From assembly GCA_011051475.1 (NCBI GenBank), contig DRLE01000256.1, positions 1-7,946 on the forward strand: a stretch of 7,946 nucleotides of DNA, written 5' to 3'. The position numbers and the translations under genes are program-made. Origin of the DNA: Gammaproteobacteria bacterium (lineage in GTDB: Bacteria > Pseudomonadota > Gammaproteobacteria > SZUA-229). Shown here piece after piece: positions 1 to 6,067 of the stretch. The notes beneath the pieces are model-generated. The model was not told the origin of the DNA and searched no databases. It was given only the letters and a program-made list of their open reading frames with translations. Every line of letters begins with the position of its first letter. The first letter of the stretch is position 1.

Positions 1-71
1 AATGAAAAATGAATAATGGAAAAGCTTTAAAAGCGCCGGTCCGCGAATAACGCCAACAACGCAAAGAAGAC

Positions 72-229
72 CTAAGGAAATTCTGATTAATGTCATTTTG
101 AGCGAAACGAAGTGGAGTCGAAAAATCTTATACTCCGTAATTCGTTGATTGCGCAGTGGTAAAAGATCCTTCGACTTCGCTACGCTGCGCTCAGGATGAC
201 AAAATCGCTATTAATCAGAGGTTCCCTAA
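72..229. repeat. MITE-like long imperfect inverted repeat
   Basis: The arms at 91-130 and 160-201 pair imperfectly (TGTCAT..TGAGCG..AGTCGAA..ATCTT against its reverse complement). The pairing resumes outside them between 72-90 and 211-229, with 15 of 19 matches including a perfect TCTGATTAA, after a ~9-nt unpaired bulge at 202-210. The central loop is about 29 nt and contains GCGCAGTGG. The right half, with core words GCAGTGG and AAGATCCTTCG and then CTCAGGATGAC, is shared with the element at 2492-2571 in the same orientation. No target-site duplication is evident. The overall shape resembles a miniature inverted-repeat element or a large REP-type palindrome. Confidence 0.75.
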
Positions 230-239
230 AAACAATTCA

Positions 240-330
240 CCACAGAGACACAGAGGGCACAGAGTTTTCGTATTGTTTTTACGCCTGCGGCGTAAAAACA
301 ATAAAAAAAGCTTTCTCTGTGTCTCTGTGG
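240..330. repeat. Nested hairpin repeat of the CACAGAGACACAGAG type
   Basis: A perfect 16-bp inverted repeat is formed by 240-255 (CCACAGAGACACAGAG) and 315-330. Inside it is a second perfect stem of 15 bp, 271-285 with 289-303, closed by a 3-nt loop. As RNA or single-stranded DNA this would make a very stable two-storey stem. Read on the minus strand it lies about 50 nt past the metG stop. There, T-rich tracts surround the stem rather than following it, so it is not a textbook intrinsic terminator. It may nevertheless act as a transcript end or stabiliser for metG (inference). Confidence 0.8.
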
Positions 331-379
331 TTAAAAGCTTTTGATTCGCGTTTTTGGCGTTATTCGCGGACCAGCGCTT

Positions 380-2407
380 TTATTTGACCCGCATACCCGG
401 CTGGGCGCCTTCGTCGGGGCTGAGGATAAACAGGTCCTTGCCGCCGGGGCCGGCGGCCAGCACCATGCCTTCGGAGACGCCGAAACGCATTTTTCTGGGC
501 GCCAGGTTGGCCACCATGACGGTGAGGCGGCCTTCGAGGTCTTCAGGCGCGTAGGCGGACTTGATACCGGCGAAGACGTTTTTCGTTTCACCGCCGATAT
601 CCAGGGTCAGCTGCAGCAGCTTGTCGGCGCCCTTGACGTGTTCGGCCTTGACGATTCTGGCGATGCGCAGGTCGATTTTGGCGAAATCGTCGAAGCTGAT
701 TTCCTCGGCAATCGGGTCATCGGCCAGCGGGCCGCTGGCCGGCGCTGTGGATTCTTCCGCGGGTTGCTCTTCGAGTGAATCGTGGGTCATGGCGTCTATC
801 TGCTCCTTTTCAATGCGGGTCAGCAGGGGTTTGAATTTATTGATGGCGTGGTCACACAGGGGTTGCTCAATGCCCGCCCAGGCCAGTTCGGTATTGAGAA
901 AGGCTTCGGATTTTTCCGCCGTGGCCGGCAGGATGGGTTTGAGCCAGGTCATCAGCACCCGGAACATATTCAGGCCCTGGGTGCAGATCTGCTGCACCTC
1001 GGCTTCGCGGCCTTCTTCCTTGATCAATACCCAGGGCTTGTTTTCATCGATATAGACATTGGCGCGGTCGGCCTGGGCCATGATCTCGCGCACGGCCTTG
1101 TTGTATTCGCGGTCTTCAAAATGCTGCGCGATCTGCTCGCCGGCTGCGACCATATCGTTGTAAAGCGCGGGCTCGGGCAGTTCGGCAGACAGCTGACCGC
1201 CGAATTTCTTGCTGATAAAGCCGGCGCAGCGACTTGCAATGTTTACCACCTTGCCGACCAGGTCGGAGTTGACCCGTTGCATAAAGTCTTCCAGGTTGAG
1301 GTCGATATCATCGACGCCGGCAGACAACTTGGCGGTGTAGTAATAGCGCAGGTACTCCGGGTTTAAATGCTCAAGGTAGGTGCGCGCCTTGATAAAGGTG
1401 CCGCGCGACTTCGACATTTTCTGGCCGTTGACGGTAAGAAAACCGTGGCAGAACACGCCGGTGGGCTTGCGGTAACCGGCGCCGTCGAGCACCGCCGGCC
1501 AGAACAGTACGTGGAAGCGGGCAATATCCTTGCCGATAAAATGGTACAGCTCGTTCTTGCTGTCTGCTGCCCAGTAGTCGTCGAAGTTGATGCCTTCGCG
1601 GTCGCACAGGTTCTTGAAGCTGGCCATATAACCCATGGGCGCATCCATCCAGACATAGAAGTATTTGCCCGGCGCATCGGGGATTTCAAAACCCCAGTAG
1701 GGCGCGTTGCGAGAGATGTCCCAGTCCTGCAGGCCTTCCTCGAACCACTCTTCCAGCTTGTTGGCCACTTCCGTCTGCACATGGCCTTCCTTTAGCCAGG
1801 CCTTTAGCATATCGGTAAAGTCGCTGAGCTTGAAGAAATACTGCTCGGAATCCTTTTCGATGGGGGTGGCACCGCTGACCGCCGACACCGGGTTTTTCAG
1901 CTCGGTGGGGTCATAGGTGGCGCCACAGACCTCGCAGTTATCGCCGTACTGATCCTCGGCGCCGCATTTGGGGCAGGTACCCTTGATAAAGCGGTCGGGC
2001 AGAAACATTTCGGCTTCCGGGTCATAGGCCTGCTTGATGGTTTTTGTTTTTATATGGCCGGCGTCGCGCAGCTTCAGATAGATGCTGGAGGCAAACGCAC
2101 GGTTTTCCTCCGAGTGCGTGCTGTAGTAATTATCGAAACCAATGAGAAAATCGCCGAAATCGGCCTCGTGCTCCTTTTTTACCGCCGCGATCAGTTCTTC
2201 CGGGCTGATGCCGTCGGCGCGGGCGCGCAGCATGATCGGCGTGCCGTGGGCGTCGTCGGCGCAGACGTAGTAACAGGTATTGCCGCGCAGGCGCTGGAAG
2301 CGGGCCCAGATATCGGTCTGGATGTATTCCACCAGGTGGCCGAGGTGGATCGGGCCATTGGCATAGGGCAGGGCGCTGGTTACCAGAATATTACGTTTGT
2401 CAGTCAT
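380..2407 (-). CDS. metG: Methionine-tRNA ligase (MetRS), full length
   Basis: This cytoplasmic class I aminoacyl-tRNA synthetase charges tRNA-Met with methionine using ATP. It has 675 residues, close to the ~677 of E. coli MetG. The HIGH-type signature is HLGH at residues 21-24. The zinc knuckle is CPKC/CEVC (C145, C148, C158, C161), inserted in the connective domain. The KMSKS loop is at residues 330-334. A helical anticodon-binding domain follows, then an acidic, Ala/Pro-rich linker (about 545-570). The C-terminal OB-fold tRNA-binding domain (about 572-675) begins FDDFAKIDLRIARI and is of the type that dimerises MetRS. The start ATG at 2405-2407 is supported by the family N-terminus (RNILVTSALPYANGP); the Shine-Dalgarno is weak (GCGGA close to the ATG). 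The gene is divergent from apbC, a common gammaproteobacterial arrangement. Its stop codon lies at the edge of an inverted repeat. No defect is seen. Confidence 0.98.
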   Translation of the reverse strand: MTDKRNILVTSALPYANGPIHLGHLVEYIQTDIWARFQRLRGNTCYYVCADDAHGTPIMLRARADGISPEELIAAVKKEHEADFGDFLIGFDNYYSTHSEENRAFASSIYLKLRDAGHIKTKTIKQAYDPEAEMFLPDRFIKGTCPKCGAEDQYGDNCEVCGATYDPTELKNPVSAVSGATPIEKDSEQYFFKLSDFTDMLKAWLKEGHVQTEVANKLEEWFEEGLQDWDISRNAPYWGFEIPDAPGKYFYVWMDAPMGYMASFKNLCDREGINFDDYWAADSKNELYHFIGKDIARFHVLFWPAVLDGAGYRKPTGVFCHGFLTVNGQKMSKSRGTFIKARTYLEHLNPEYLRYYYTAKLSAGVDDIDLNLEDFMQRVNSDLVGKVVNIASRCAGFISKKFGGQLSAELPEPALYNDMVAAGEQIAQHFEDREYNKAVREIMAQADRANVYIDENKPWVLIKEEGREAEVQQICTQGLNMFRVLMTWLKPILPATAEKSEAFLNTELAWAGIEQPLCDHAINKFKPLLTRIEKEQIDAMTHDSLEEQPAEESTAPASGPLADDPIAEEISFDDFAKIDLRIARIVKAEHVKGADKLLQLTLDIGGETKNVFAGIKSAYAPEDLEGRLTVMVANLAPRKMRFGVSEGMVLAAGPGGKDLFILSPDEGAQPGMRVK

Positions 2408-2443
2408 GTCCGCTTGGCGTCAGGTCTGTGAAAAAGGGCGCAC

Positions 2444-2472
2444 AATTTAGCATTTTGGCGGCCTGTTTGCAC
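2444..2472 (-). promoter_or_regulatory. Probable sigma-70 promoter of metG
   Basis: On the minus strand, GTGCAA (2467-2472) is followed by a 17-nt spacer and TAAATT (2444-2449). A TG one base before the -10 makes it an extended -10. The sequence after the -10 (GTGCGCCC) is GC-rich, as in many growth-controlled promoters. The predicted start near 2437 leaves a leader of about 30 nt before the ATG. The -35 matches the consensus at only 3 of 6 bases, so the extended -10 carries most of the support. Confidence 0.55.
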
Positions 2473-2491
2473 GGAAAAGCTGCCCGTCAGG

Positions 2492-2571
2492 GTCATCCTG
2501 AGCGTAGCCGAAGGATCTGGTGAACCATAAGCTGCAGTGGCATAAGATCCTTCGGCTTTGCTCAGGATGAC
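2492..2571. repeat. Palindromic repeat, second copy of the 91-201 family
   Basis: The arms 2492-2518 and 2545-2571 are 27 bp and pair with two mismatches (GTCATCCTGAGC..GCCGAAGGATCT). The 26-nt loop contains CTGCAGTGG. The stretch GCAGTGG..AAGATCCTTCG followed by CTCAGGATGAC matches the right half of the element at 151-200 downstream of metG, so both ends of metG carry members of one family. It lies between the metG and apbC promoters, overlaps neither, and could act as a supercoil or transcription boundary (inference). Small reading frames through it are repeat translations, not genes. Confidence 0.85.
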
Positions 2572-2706
2572 AGATTCATCAGGCAATACCGCAAACCGGC
2601 GAGGGCCAGGGGTATGGCGCAGGCCTTAATCATTGAAAAACAGGGTTTTACCCCCATTACACTGCTACCTCTTTCGGGCAGGCCTGCCTCCCCTGAAAAG
2701 CTAAGG
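2572..2706. other. Remainder of metG-apbC spacer, with a 12-bp palindrome
   Basis: I see no gene here. It holds a perfect 12-bp palindrome, GGCAGGCCTGCC (2677-2688), centred about 50 nt upstream of the proposed apbC -10. An alternative weak promoter is TTGAAA (2633-2638) with TACACT (2658-2663), but its 19-nt spacer is long. The palindrome could be an operator or a chance GC-rich self-complement. Nothing else in this stretch is recognisable. Confidence 0.35.
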
Positions 2707-2734
2707 TTAAATCAGCGGCTTATTCCTGTAGAAT
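2707..2734 (+). promoter_or_regulatory. Probable sigma-70 promoter of apbC
   Basis: TAGAAT (2729-2734) is a good -10. It is preceded by TG and followed by a GC-rich ACGCCC. TTAAAT (2707-2712) is a weak -35 at a 16-nt spacer. Transcription would start near 2741 and give a leader of about 60 nt. The -10 with its GC-rich discriminator resembles many gammaproteobacterial housekeeping promoters. The assignment rests on sequence alone. Confidence 0.5.
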
Positions 2735-2773
2735 ACGCCCTCTTTTTTATACAGTTCCATTTAGAGTTAATAC

Positions 2774-2797
2774 CGATCCGGGTGGATCGATGCGGAG
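2774..2797 (+). promoter_or_regulatory. 5' leader hairpin next to apbC ribosome binding site
   Basis: CGATCC (2774-2779) and GGATCG (2784-2789) form a perfect 6-bp stem with the 4-nt loop GGGT. It ends 4 nt before the Shine-Dalgarno GGAG (2794-2797), which lies 6 nt before the ATG at 2804. The stem leaves the Shine-Dalgarno exposed, and it could modulate ribosome access or mRNA stability. It is too short to be a recognisable riboswitch. Confidence 0.45.
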
Positions 2798-2803
2798 ATC
2801 GCC

Positions 2804-3892
2804 ATGAGCGTTACAAAAGAACAAGTTGAATCAGCCCTTAAACAGTATATCGACCCCTATCTTGAAAAAGACCCGGTAAGCGCCGGCGTGGTCAAGGACA
2901 TTGCCATTGACGGTGACAAGGTCAAGGTGAAAATCGTCCTTGGCTACCCTGCCTACGGCTTTGTCGACAAGCTGTCCGAAGAGCTGGTAAACAAAATCCA
3001 GGCCCTTGACGGTGTCTCGGAAGCCGAAGTCGATGCCAGCTGGGAAATCGGCAGCCACTCGGTGCAGGGCGGCATGAACCCGCTGGAAGGCATCAAGAAC
3101 GTGATTGCCGTGGCTTCCGGCAAGGGCGGCGTGGGCAAGTCCACTACTGCGGTCAATCTGGCGCTGGCGCTGCAGAAGGAAGGCGCACGCGTGGGTATTC
3201 TCGACGCCGATATCTACGGCCCCAGTATTCCGCGTATGCTGGGTATCGAAGGCAAGCCTGAATCGGCTGACGGCAAGTCGCTGGAGCCCATGGGCGGCCA
3301 CGGTCTGCAGGCCATGTCCATCGGTTTTATGATCGACGAGGAAACCCCGATGATCTGGCGTGGCCCCATGGTTACCCAGGCGCTGGAACAGTTGCTGCGT
3401 GACACCCGCTGGAAATCACTGGACTATCTGATTATCGACCTGCCGCCGGGCACCGGTGATGTACAGCTGACCCTGGCGCAGAAAGTGCCGGTTTCCGGCG
3501 CGGTTATCGTCACCACACCACAGGACATTGCGCTGCTGGACGCGCGTAAGGGTCTGAAGATGTTCGAGAAGGTGGAAGTGCCGGTGCTGGGCGTGGTGGA
3601 GAACATGAGCATCCACATCTGCTCCGAGTGCGGCCATGCCGAGCATATCTTCGGCCAGGGCGGCGGTGAGAAAATGTGTGAAATGCACAATGTCGATTTC
3701 CTCGGTGCGCTGCCGCTGGATATCGATATTCGCATCAATGCCGACAGTGGTCACCCTTCCGTGGCTGAAGATCCCGATGGCACCGCTGCCATGATCTACC
3801 GCGATATTGCTCGTCGCACCGCGGCCAAGCTGTCGCTGAAAGCAAAAGACTATTCGGCCAAGTTCCCGAATATTGTTATTCAGAACAACTGA
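2804..3892 (+). CDS. apbC: Iron-sulfur cluster carrier protein ApbC (Mrp/NBP35 family)
   Basis: This cytoplasmic P-loop ATPase binds and transfers Fe-S clusters to apo-proteins; it is also called Mrp. It has 362 residues, typical for the bacterial two-domain form. An N-terminal MIP18/DUF59-type domain spans about residues 4-80. The ParA/MinD-like ATPase domain follows, with the deviant Walker A GKGGVGKS at 106-113, a DADIYGPS stretch after it, and the Walker B-like IIDLPPGTGD. The cluster-binding CxxC is C273/C276 (ICSECGH), so the metal site is intact. The ATG at 2804 has a well-spaced GGAG. The gene is divergent from metG, as in E. coli and relatives, and ends at an intrinsic terminator, so it is probably monocistronic. 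No anomaly is seen. Confidence 0.97.
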   Translation: MSVTKEQVESALKQYIDPYLEKDPVSAGVVKDIAIDGDKVKVKIVLGYPAYGFVDKLSEELVNKIQALDGVSEAEVDASWEIGSHSVQGGMNPLEGIKNVIAVASGKGGVGKSTTAVNLALALQKEGARVGILDADIYGPSIPRMLGIEGKPESADGKSLEPMGGHGLQAMSIGFMIDEETPMIWRGPMVTQALEQLLRDTRWKSLDYLIIDLPPGTGDVQLTLAQKVPVSGAVIVTTPQDIALLDARKGLKMFEKVEVPVLGVVENMSIHICSECGHAEHIFGQGGGEKMCEMHNVDFLGALPLDIDIRINADSGHPSVAEDPDGTAAMIYRDIARRTAAKLSLKAKDYSAKFPNIVIQNN

Positions 3893-3912
3893 TCGTTTTT
3901 TATTGTTTGTGC

Positions 3913-3943
3913 AAAAAAGCCTGGCCATTGGTCAGGCTTTTTT
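3913..3943. terminator. Bidirectional intrinsic terminator
   Basis: The stem GCCTGGCC (3919-3926) pairs with GGTCAGGC (3930-3937), with one G-U pair and a 3-nt loop. It is flanked by A6 (3913-3918) and T6 (3938-3943), so it has a U-tract on both strands. It starts 20 nt after the apbC stop and 33 nt beyond the stop of the convergent lipoprotein gene, so it can end both transcripts. Confidence 0.92.
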
Positions 3944-3975
3944 GTTTCTGGCGTGCTCGTTTTCAATTAAGTGAA

Positions 3976-5406
3976 CTAGAAAGGAATAGCCATCAGGGCG
4001 GTAAAGGTCTGTCCCTGGTATGTGATCTGTATCTCGGCGGTACCCGGTGACTGGTCGGCGATATACTGACCGGGAATGACCTGGCCGGACTGATCCGTAT
4101 CCTCCGTCAGGACATTATTACGCCTGTTGTAAAGCGTTTCTGTATCGGTGGTGACATCCTTGCTGCTGCCATCGCTGTAATGGGCCGTCACCCTGAGGAT
4201 AACCGTGGTGTCATTAATACCCAGTTCGACGTTGTCCTGCAGTGCCAGTCCATTGGCGGTTACCGAAAGTGAGGACAGTGACACGCTATTGCCAATGGTA
4301 ATCTGGCTGCTGTCCGCATCGCAGTCCGTGCTGCCGCTGGCGCAGCTTACCGCCTCGGTCAGCACCACACCTTCTTCAAGCTGACTGTCGGTAATGCTTT
4401 GTTCTATTGTGCCGCAGGCCACGGAAACCGTGGGGCTGGTGCCGGCCTGCAGCGCCTTGATGTTCAGCCAGCTGCGATCGGCCGACAGGCTGATTTCGGC
4501 ATAACTCGGATTGTCGATGCCCCACTTGCTCAGGGCGCTGATATTTTCCCAGTTGCTGGCGCCGCTGCTGTCCCGGTATTCGGCCAGGCTGACCACGGCC
4601 AGGGTCTGGTTTTCGCCAAGGTCGGGATTGCCCAGTGTGCAGCTGACCAGGCTGGTATCGCTCTGCCGGCACAGCTTCAGATTGATAAGATTGTTGTCCA
4701 GCGTCTGGCTGAAATCACCTGATGTGACAATGCTGTCATTGTAGGGGGAATAGGCCTGCGCCCGCAGAATAATATTGCCGCTGGCAAAGGCCTGCAGCGT
4801 GGCAATGCTGTTTTCCGTTCTTACCCTGGCGCGCTGTGACGGGCTGCTGTCTTCGGCATTGAACACCAGCCAGGTGATGGTATTGATAATGGTATTGTCC
4901 ACGGCGCGGATTTCTTCCGTGCCATCGTCACGTACATATCGGCCCACCGGATAGAGGCGCGCCGACTGGCAGCGATTGAGCTCAACCGGCTGGCTGCTAA
5001 GCTGCACCACGCGGTCAAACCGGGCATCGGACACGGTCACCTCCAGGCTGGCGGTCAGGTAGCCGACCCGCGCGGTCAGCGTAATGACTTCGCCGGCGCT
5101 GCCGGTTGTCAGCCGGCCATTGCTGTTGATACTGCTGGCCGCGCCGGACGAAACCGACCAGCTGATGTTTTTTGTAATCGGCACATTGCTGGTGCCATCG
5201 GATTTGGTGCCTTCAAGGCGGTAGTCAACGAAGGTATCGGTAGAAACCAGGGTTTCACTGTCGGCAGGAAAGTTGATAGCGACCAGGTCGAGGCTGGCGA
5301 CGGCAAACAGGTTGACCAGGTCCTCTTCATCTTCCGTGTTACTGCAGCCTGCCAGCAAAAGCAGCAGGATATAGAAAAAGAAAGTATAAACGGCCCTAAA
5401 ATGCAT
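3976..5406 (-). CDS. Ig-like-repeat outer-membrane lipoprotein, function unknown
   Basis: The 476-residue protein has a type II signal: an aromatic/Leu-rich hydrophobic stretch (9-19) and the lipobox LAGC with the lipidated Cys at 21. Ser at +2 predicts outer-membrane sorting. An acidic run (EDEED, 25-29) follows. The rest looks like about four divergent Ig-like segments (roughly 36-126, 133-222, 243-333, 378-476). They share the layout DGT/DGS, then a core Trp, then a Gly-Ala-Thr beta end; the first and last most resemble bacterial Ig-like group 2 (BIG2). Seven cysteines (21, 146, 246, 256, 331, 355, 362) leave six for possible disulfides. The ATG at 5404-5406 lies inside the end of the upstream barrel gene (11-base overlap), with GGGA seven bases before it, suggesting translational coupling. 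I do not recognise a named family. A surface, adhesion or matrix role is a guess from the fold. Confidence 0.85.
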   Translation of the reverse strand: MHFRAVYTFFFYILLLLLAGCSNTEDEEDLVNLFAVASLDLVAINFPADSETLVSTDTFVDYRLEGTKSDGTSNVPITKNISWSVSSGAASSINSNGRLTTGSAGEVITLTARVGYLTASLEVTVSDARFDRVVQLSSQPVELNRCQSARLYPVGRYVRDDGTEEIRAVDNTIINTITWLVFNAEDSSPSQRARVRTENSIATLQAFASGNIILRAQAYSPYNDSIVTSGDFSQTLDNNLINLKLCRQSDTSLVSCTLGNPDLGENQTLAVVSLAEYRDSSGASNWENISALSKWGIDNPSYAEISLSADRSWLNIKALQAGTSPTVSVACGTIEQSITDSQLEEGVVLTEAVSCASGSTDCDADSSQITIGNSVSLSSLSVTANGLALQDNVELGINDTTVILRVTAHYSDGSSKDVTTDTETLYNRRNNVLTEDTDQSGQVIPGQYIADQSPGTAEIQITYQGQTFTALMAIPF

Positions 5407-5947
5407 AACGGAATCCCAGTGTCAGCGTATTGATCCTGAGCTGGCTGCCCCGGTACAGCTGCATAATATCCACCTTGAAGGCCAGCTGCGGAATGCTTTT
5501 CAGGGACTCTTCAAAGCCGACACCGAAACTGATGCCGTGAAAGCTGTCGGTAAATTCCGGCACATTGACATACGATGAGGTGACATCAGTCCGGCTGTAA
5601 CCCAGGATAAGATCGGTATGAATGGAATAGTGGGGCGTGACATTGTAACGGTAGAACAGGGAAGTAGACAGCGGAATGTCGGTGACCAGCTGGTTGAGGT
5701 TGTCATCGCGAAGACCGGGCATCAGCGCCAGTTCCAGCTTGTGGTTGTCCAGGTTAAAACGGTCAAAGCGATAACCCAGTCGCAGGTCGGCCAGCAGCGG
5801 TGAGGTGGCGCCGGTATCGGTGCGGATGCGTGCGATTGCCATACCCGCGACGGCATAGGCCTCGGCCAGGGACGCGGCAGGGCAGCAGAGTGCCAGCAGC
5901 AACAGCAGCCTGGGGACTGTGCGCGGGAGTTTCGATATTTCTGTCAT
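5396..5947 (-). CDS. Small outer-membrane beta-barrel protein, function unknown
   Basis: The 183-residue protein has a Sec signal peptide: Arg13, a Leu-rich core 14-20, and likely cleavage after SLA at 28. The Cys pair at 21-22 does not form a lipobox because Leu, not Gly/Ala, precedes it. The mature ~155 residues show about eight amphipathic strands (near 30-42, 52-62, 70-77, 93-103, 106-118, 135-146, 152-162, 172-183). The protein ends in Tyr-Ala-Phe, the aromatic C-terminus expected of a BAM substrate. This fits an eight-stranded OmpA/OmpX-sized barrel. It is the first gene of a two-gene unit with the lipoprotein. The start ATG at 5945-5947 has AAGG about 10 nt upstream, which is somewhat far. 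No named family is recognised. A role as membrane anchor or partner for the lipoprotein is inference. Confidence 0.82.
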   Translation of the reverse strand: MTEISKLPRTVPRLLLLLALCCPAASLAEAYAVAGMAIARIRTDTGATSPLLADLRLGYRFDRFNLDNHKLELALMPGLRDDNLNQLVTDIPLSTSLFYRYNVTPHYSIHTDLILGYSRTDVTSSYVNVPEFTDSFHGISFGVGFEESLKSIPQLAFKVDIMQLYRGSQLRINTLTLGFRYAF

Positions 5948-6067
5948 ATCCGGAAAACCTTACCTCAACGGGCTTTATATTCTGCAGGTATTGTCACTAT
6001 GCATGAAATATTCACTATAGTCAGCTAATATTTTCTGTATTCTAAAGTGTTTATTAAGGAGTCGCAC
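5948..6067. promoter_or_regulatory. Divergent promoter region, barrel gene / lemA
   Basis: This 120-bp AT-rich spacer must drive both directions. For lemA, the best candidate is ATGAAA (6003-6008), 17 nt, TAATAT (6026-6031), four matches to each consensus hexamer. TATTCT (6038-6043) is an alternative -10. For the barrel gene, a minus-strand TATAAA (5974-5979) is a possible -10, but without a convincing -35. The lemA Shine-Dalgarno AAGGAG (6056-6061) is strong. It fixes the start at ATG 6068 rather than an upstream in-frame GTG at 6047, which has no such site. Confidence 0.4.

Larger units (their letters stand above)
28..382. repeat. Outer 35-bp inverted repeat enclosing a repeat stack
   Basis: The arm at 28-62 and the reverse complement of 348-382 agree at 33 of 35 positions (core words GGTCCGCGAATAACGCC and AACGC). 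The right arm ends on the first base of the metG TAA stop, so the repeat abuts the reading frame without changing the protein end. Between the arms lie two further inverted-repeat modules (72-229 and 240-330). No transposase or other gene is enclosed. The region is AT-richer than the flanking gene. It could be a non-autonomous mobile element, a pile-up of separate REP-like repeats, or a structure used as the 3' end of the metG transcript. The pairing is directly visible; the nature of the element is inference. Confidence 0.8.

Noticed and set aside
240..330. Hairpin considered as a canonical intrinsic terminator for metG
   Set aside because: The stem is strong, but the T-rich runs on the minus strand lie within or before the stem, not directly after it. 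It is kept only as a repeat.
28..382. CRISPR array or integron attachment site
   Set aside because: There are no regularly spaced direct repeats with unique spacers and no integrase or cas gene. The signals are inverted, not direct.
156..387. Two ~62-residue plus-strand frames across the repeat stack (containing the peptide PQRHRGHR)
   Set aside because: They are translations of the CACAGAGACACAGAG and AAGATCCTTCG repeats, with no ribosome binding site. Such peptides are a well-known source of spurious annotated proteins.
341..2431. Long plus-strand frames opposite metG (for example 782-1366 and 1367-1795)
   Set aside because: They are antisense shadows produced by the codon bias of metG. 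The minus-strand protein is unambiguous MetRS.
2404..2586. 60-residue minus-strand frame in the metG-apbC spacer
   Set aside because: It reads through the palindromic repeat and the metG promoter and overlaps the metG start; it is a repeat translation.
2614..2829. 71-residue plus-strand frame starting upstream of apbC
   Set aside because: It covers the apbC promoter and leader and overlaps the apbC start in another frame. It has no recognisable protein features.
6047..6067. Upstream GTG start adding seven residues to LemA
   Set aside because: The strong AAGGAG at 6056-6061 lies inside that extension and is ideally spaced for ATG 6068, and the extension has no family counterpart.
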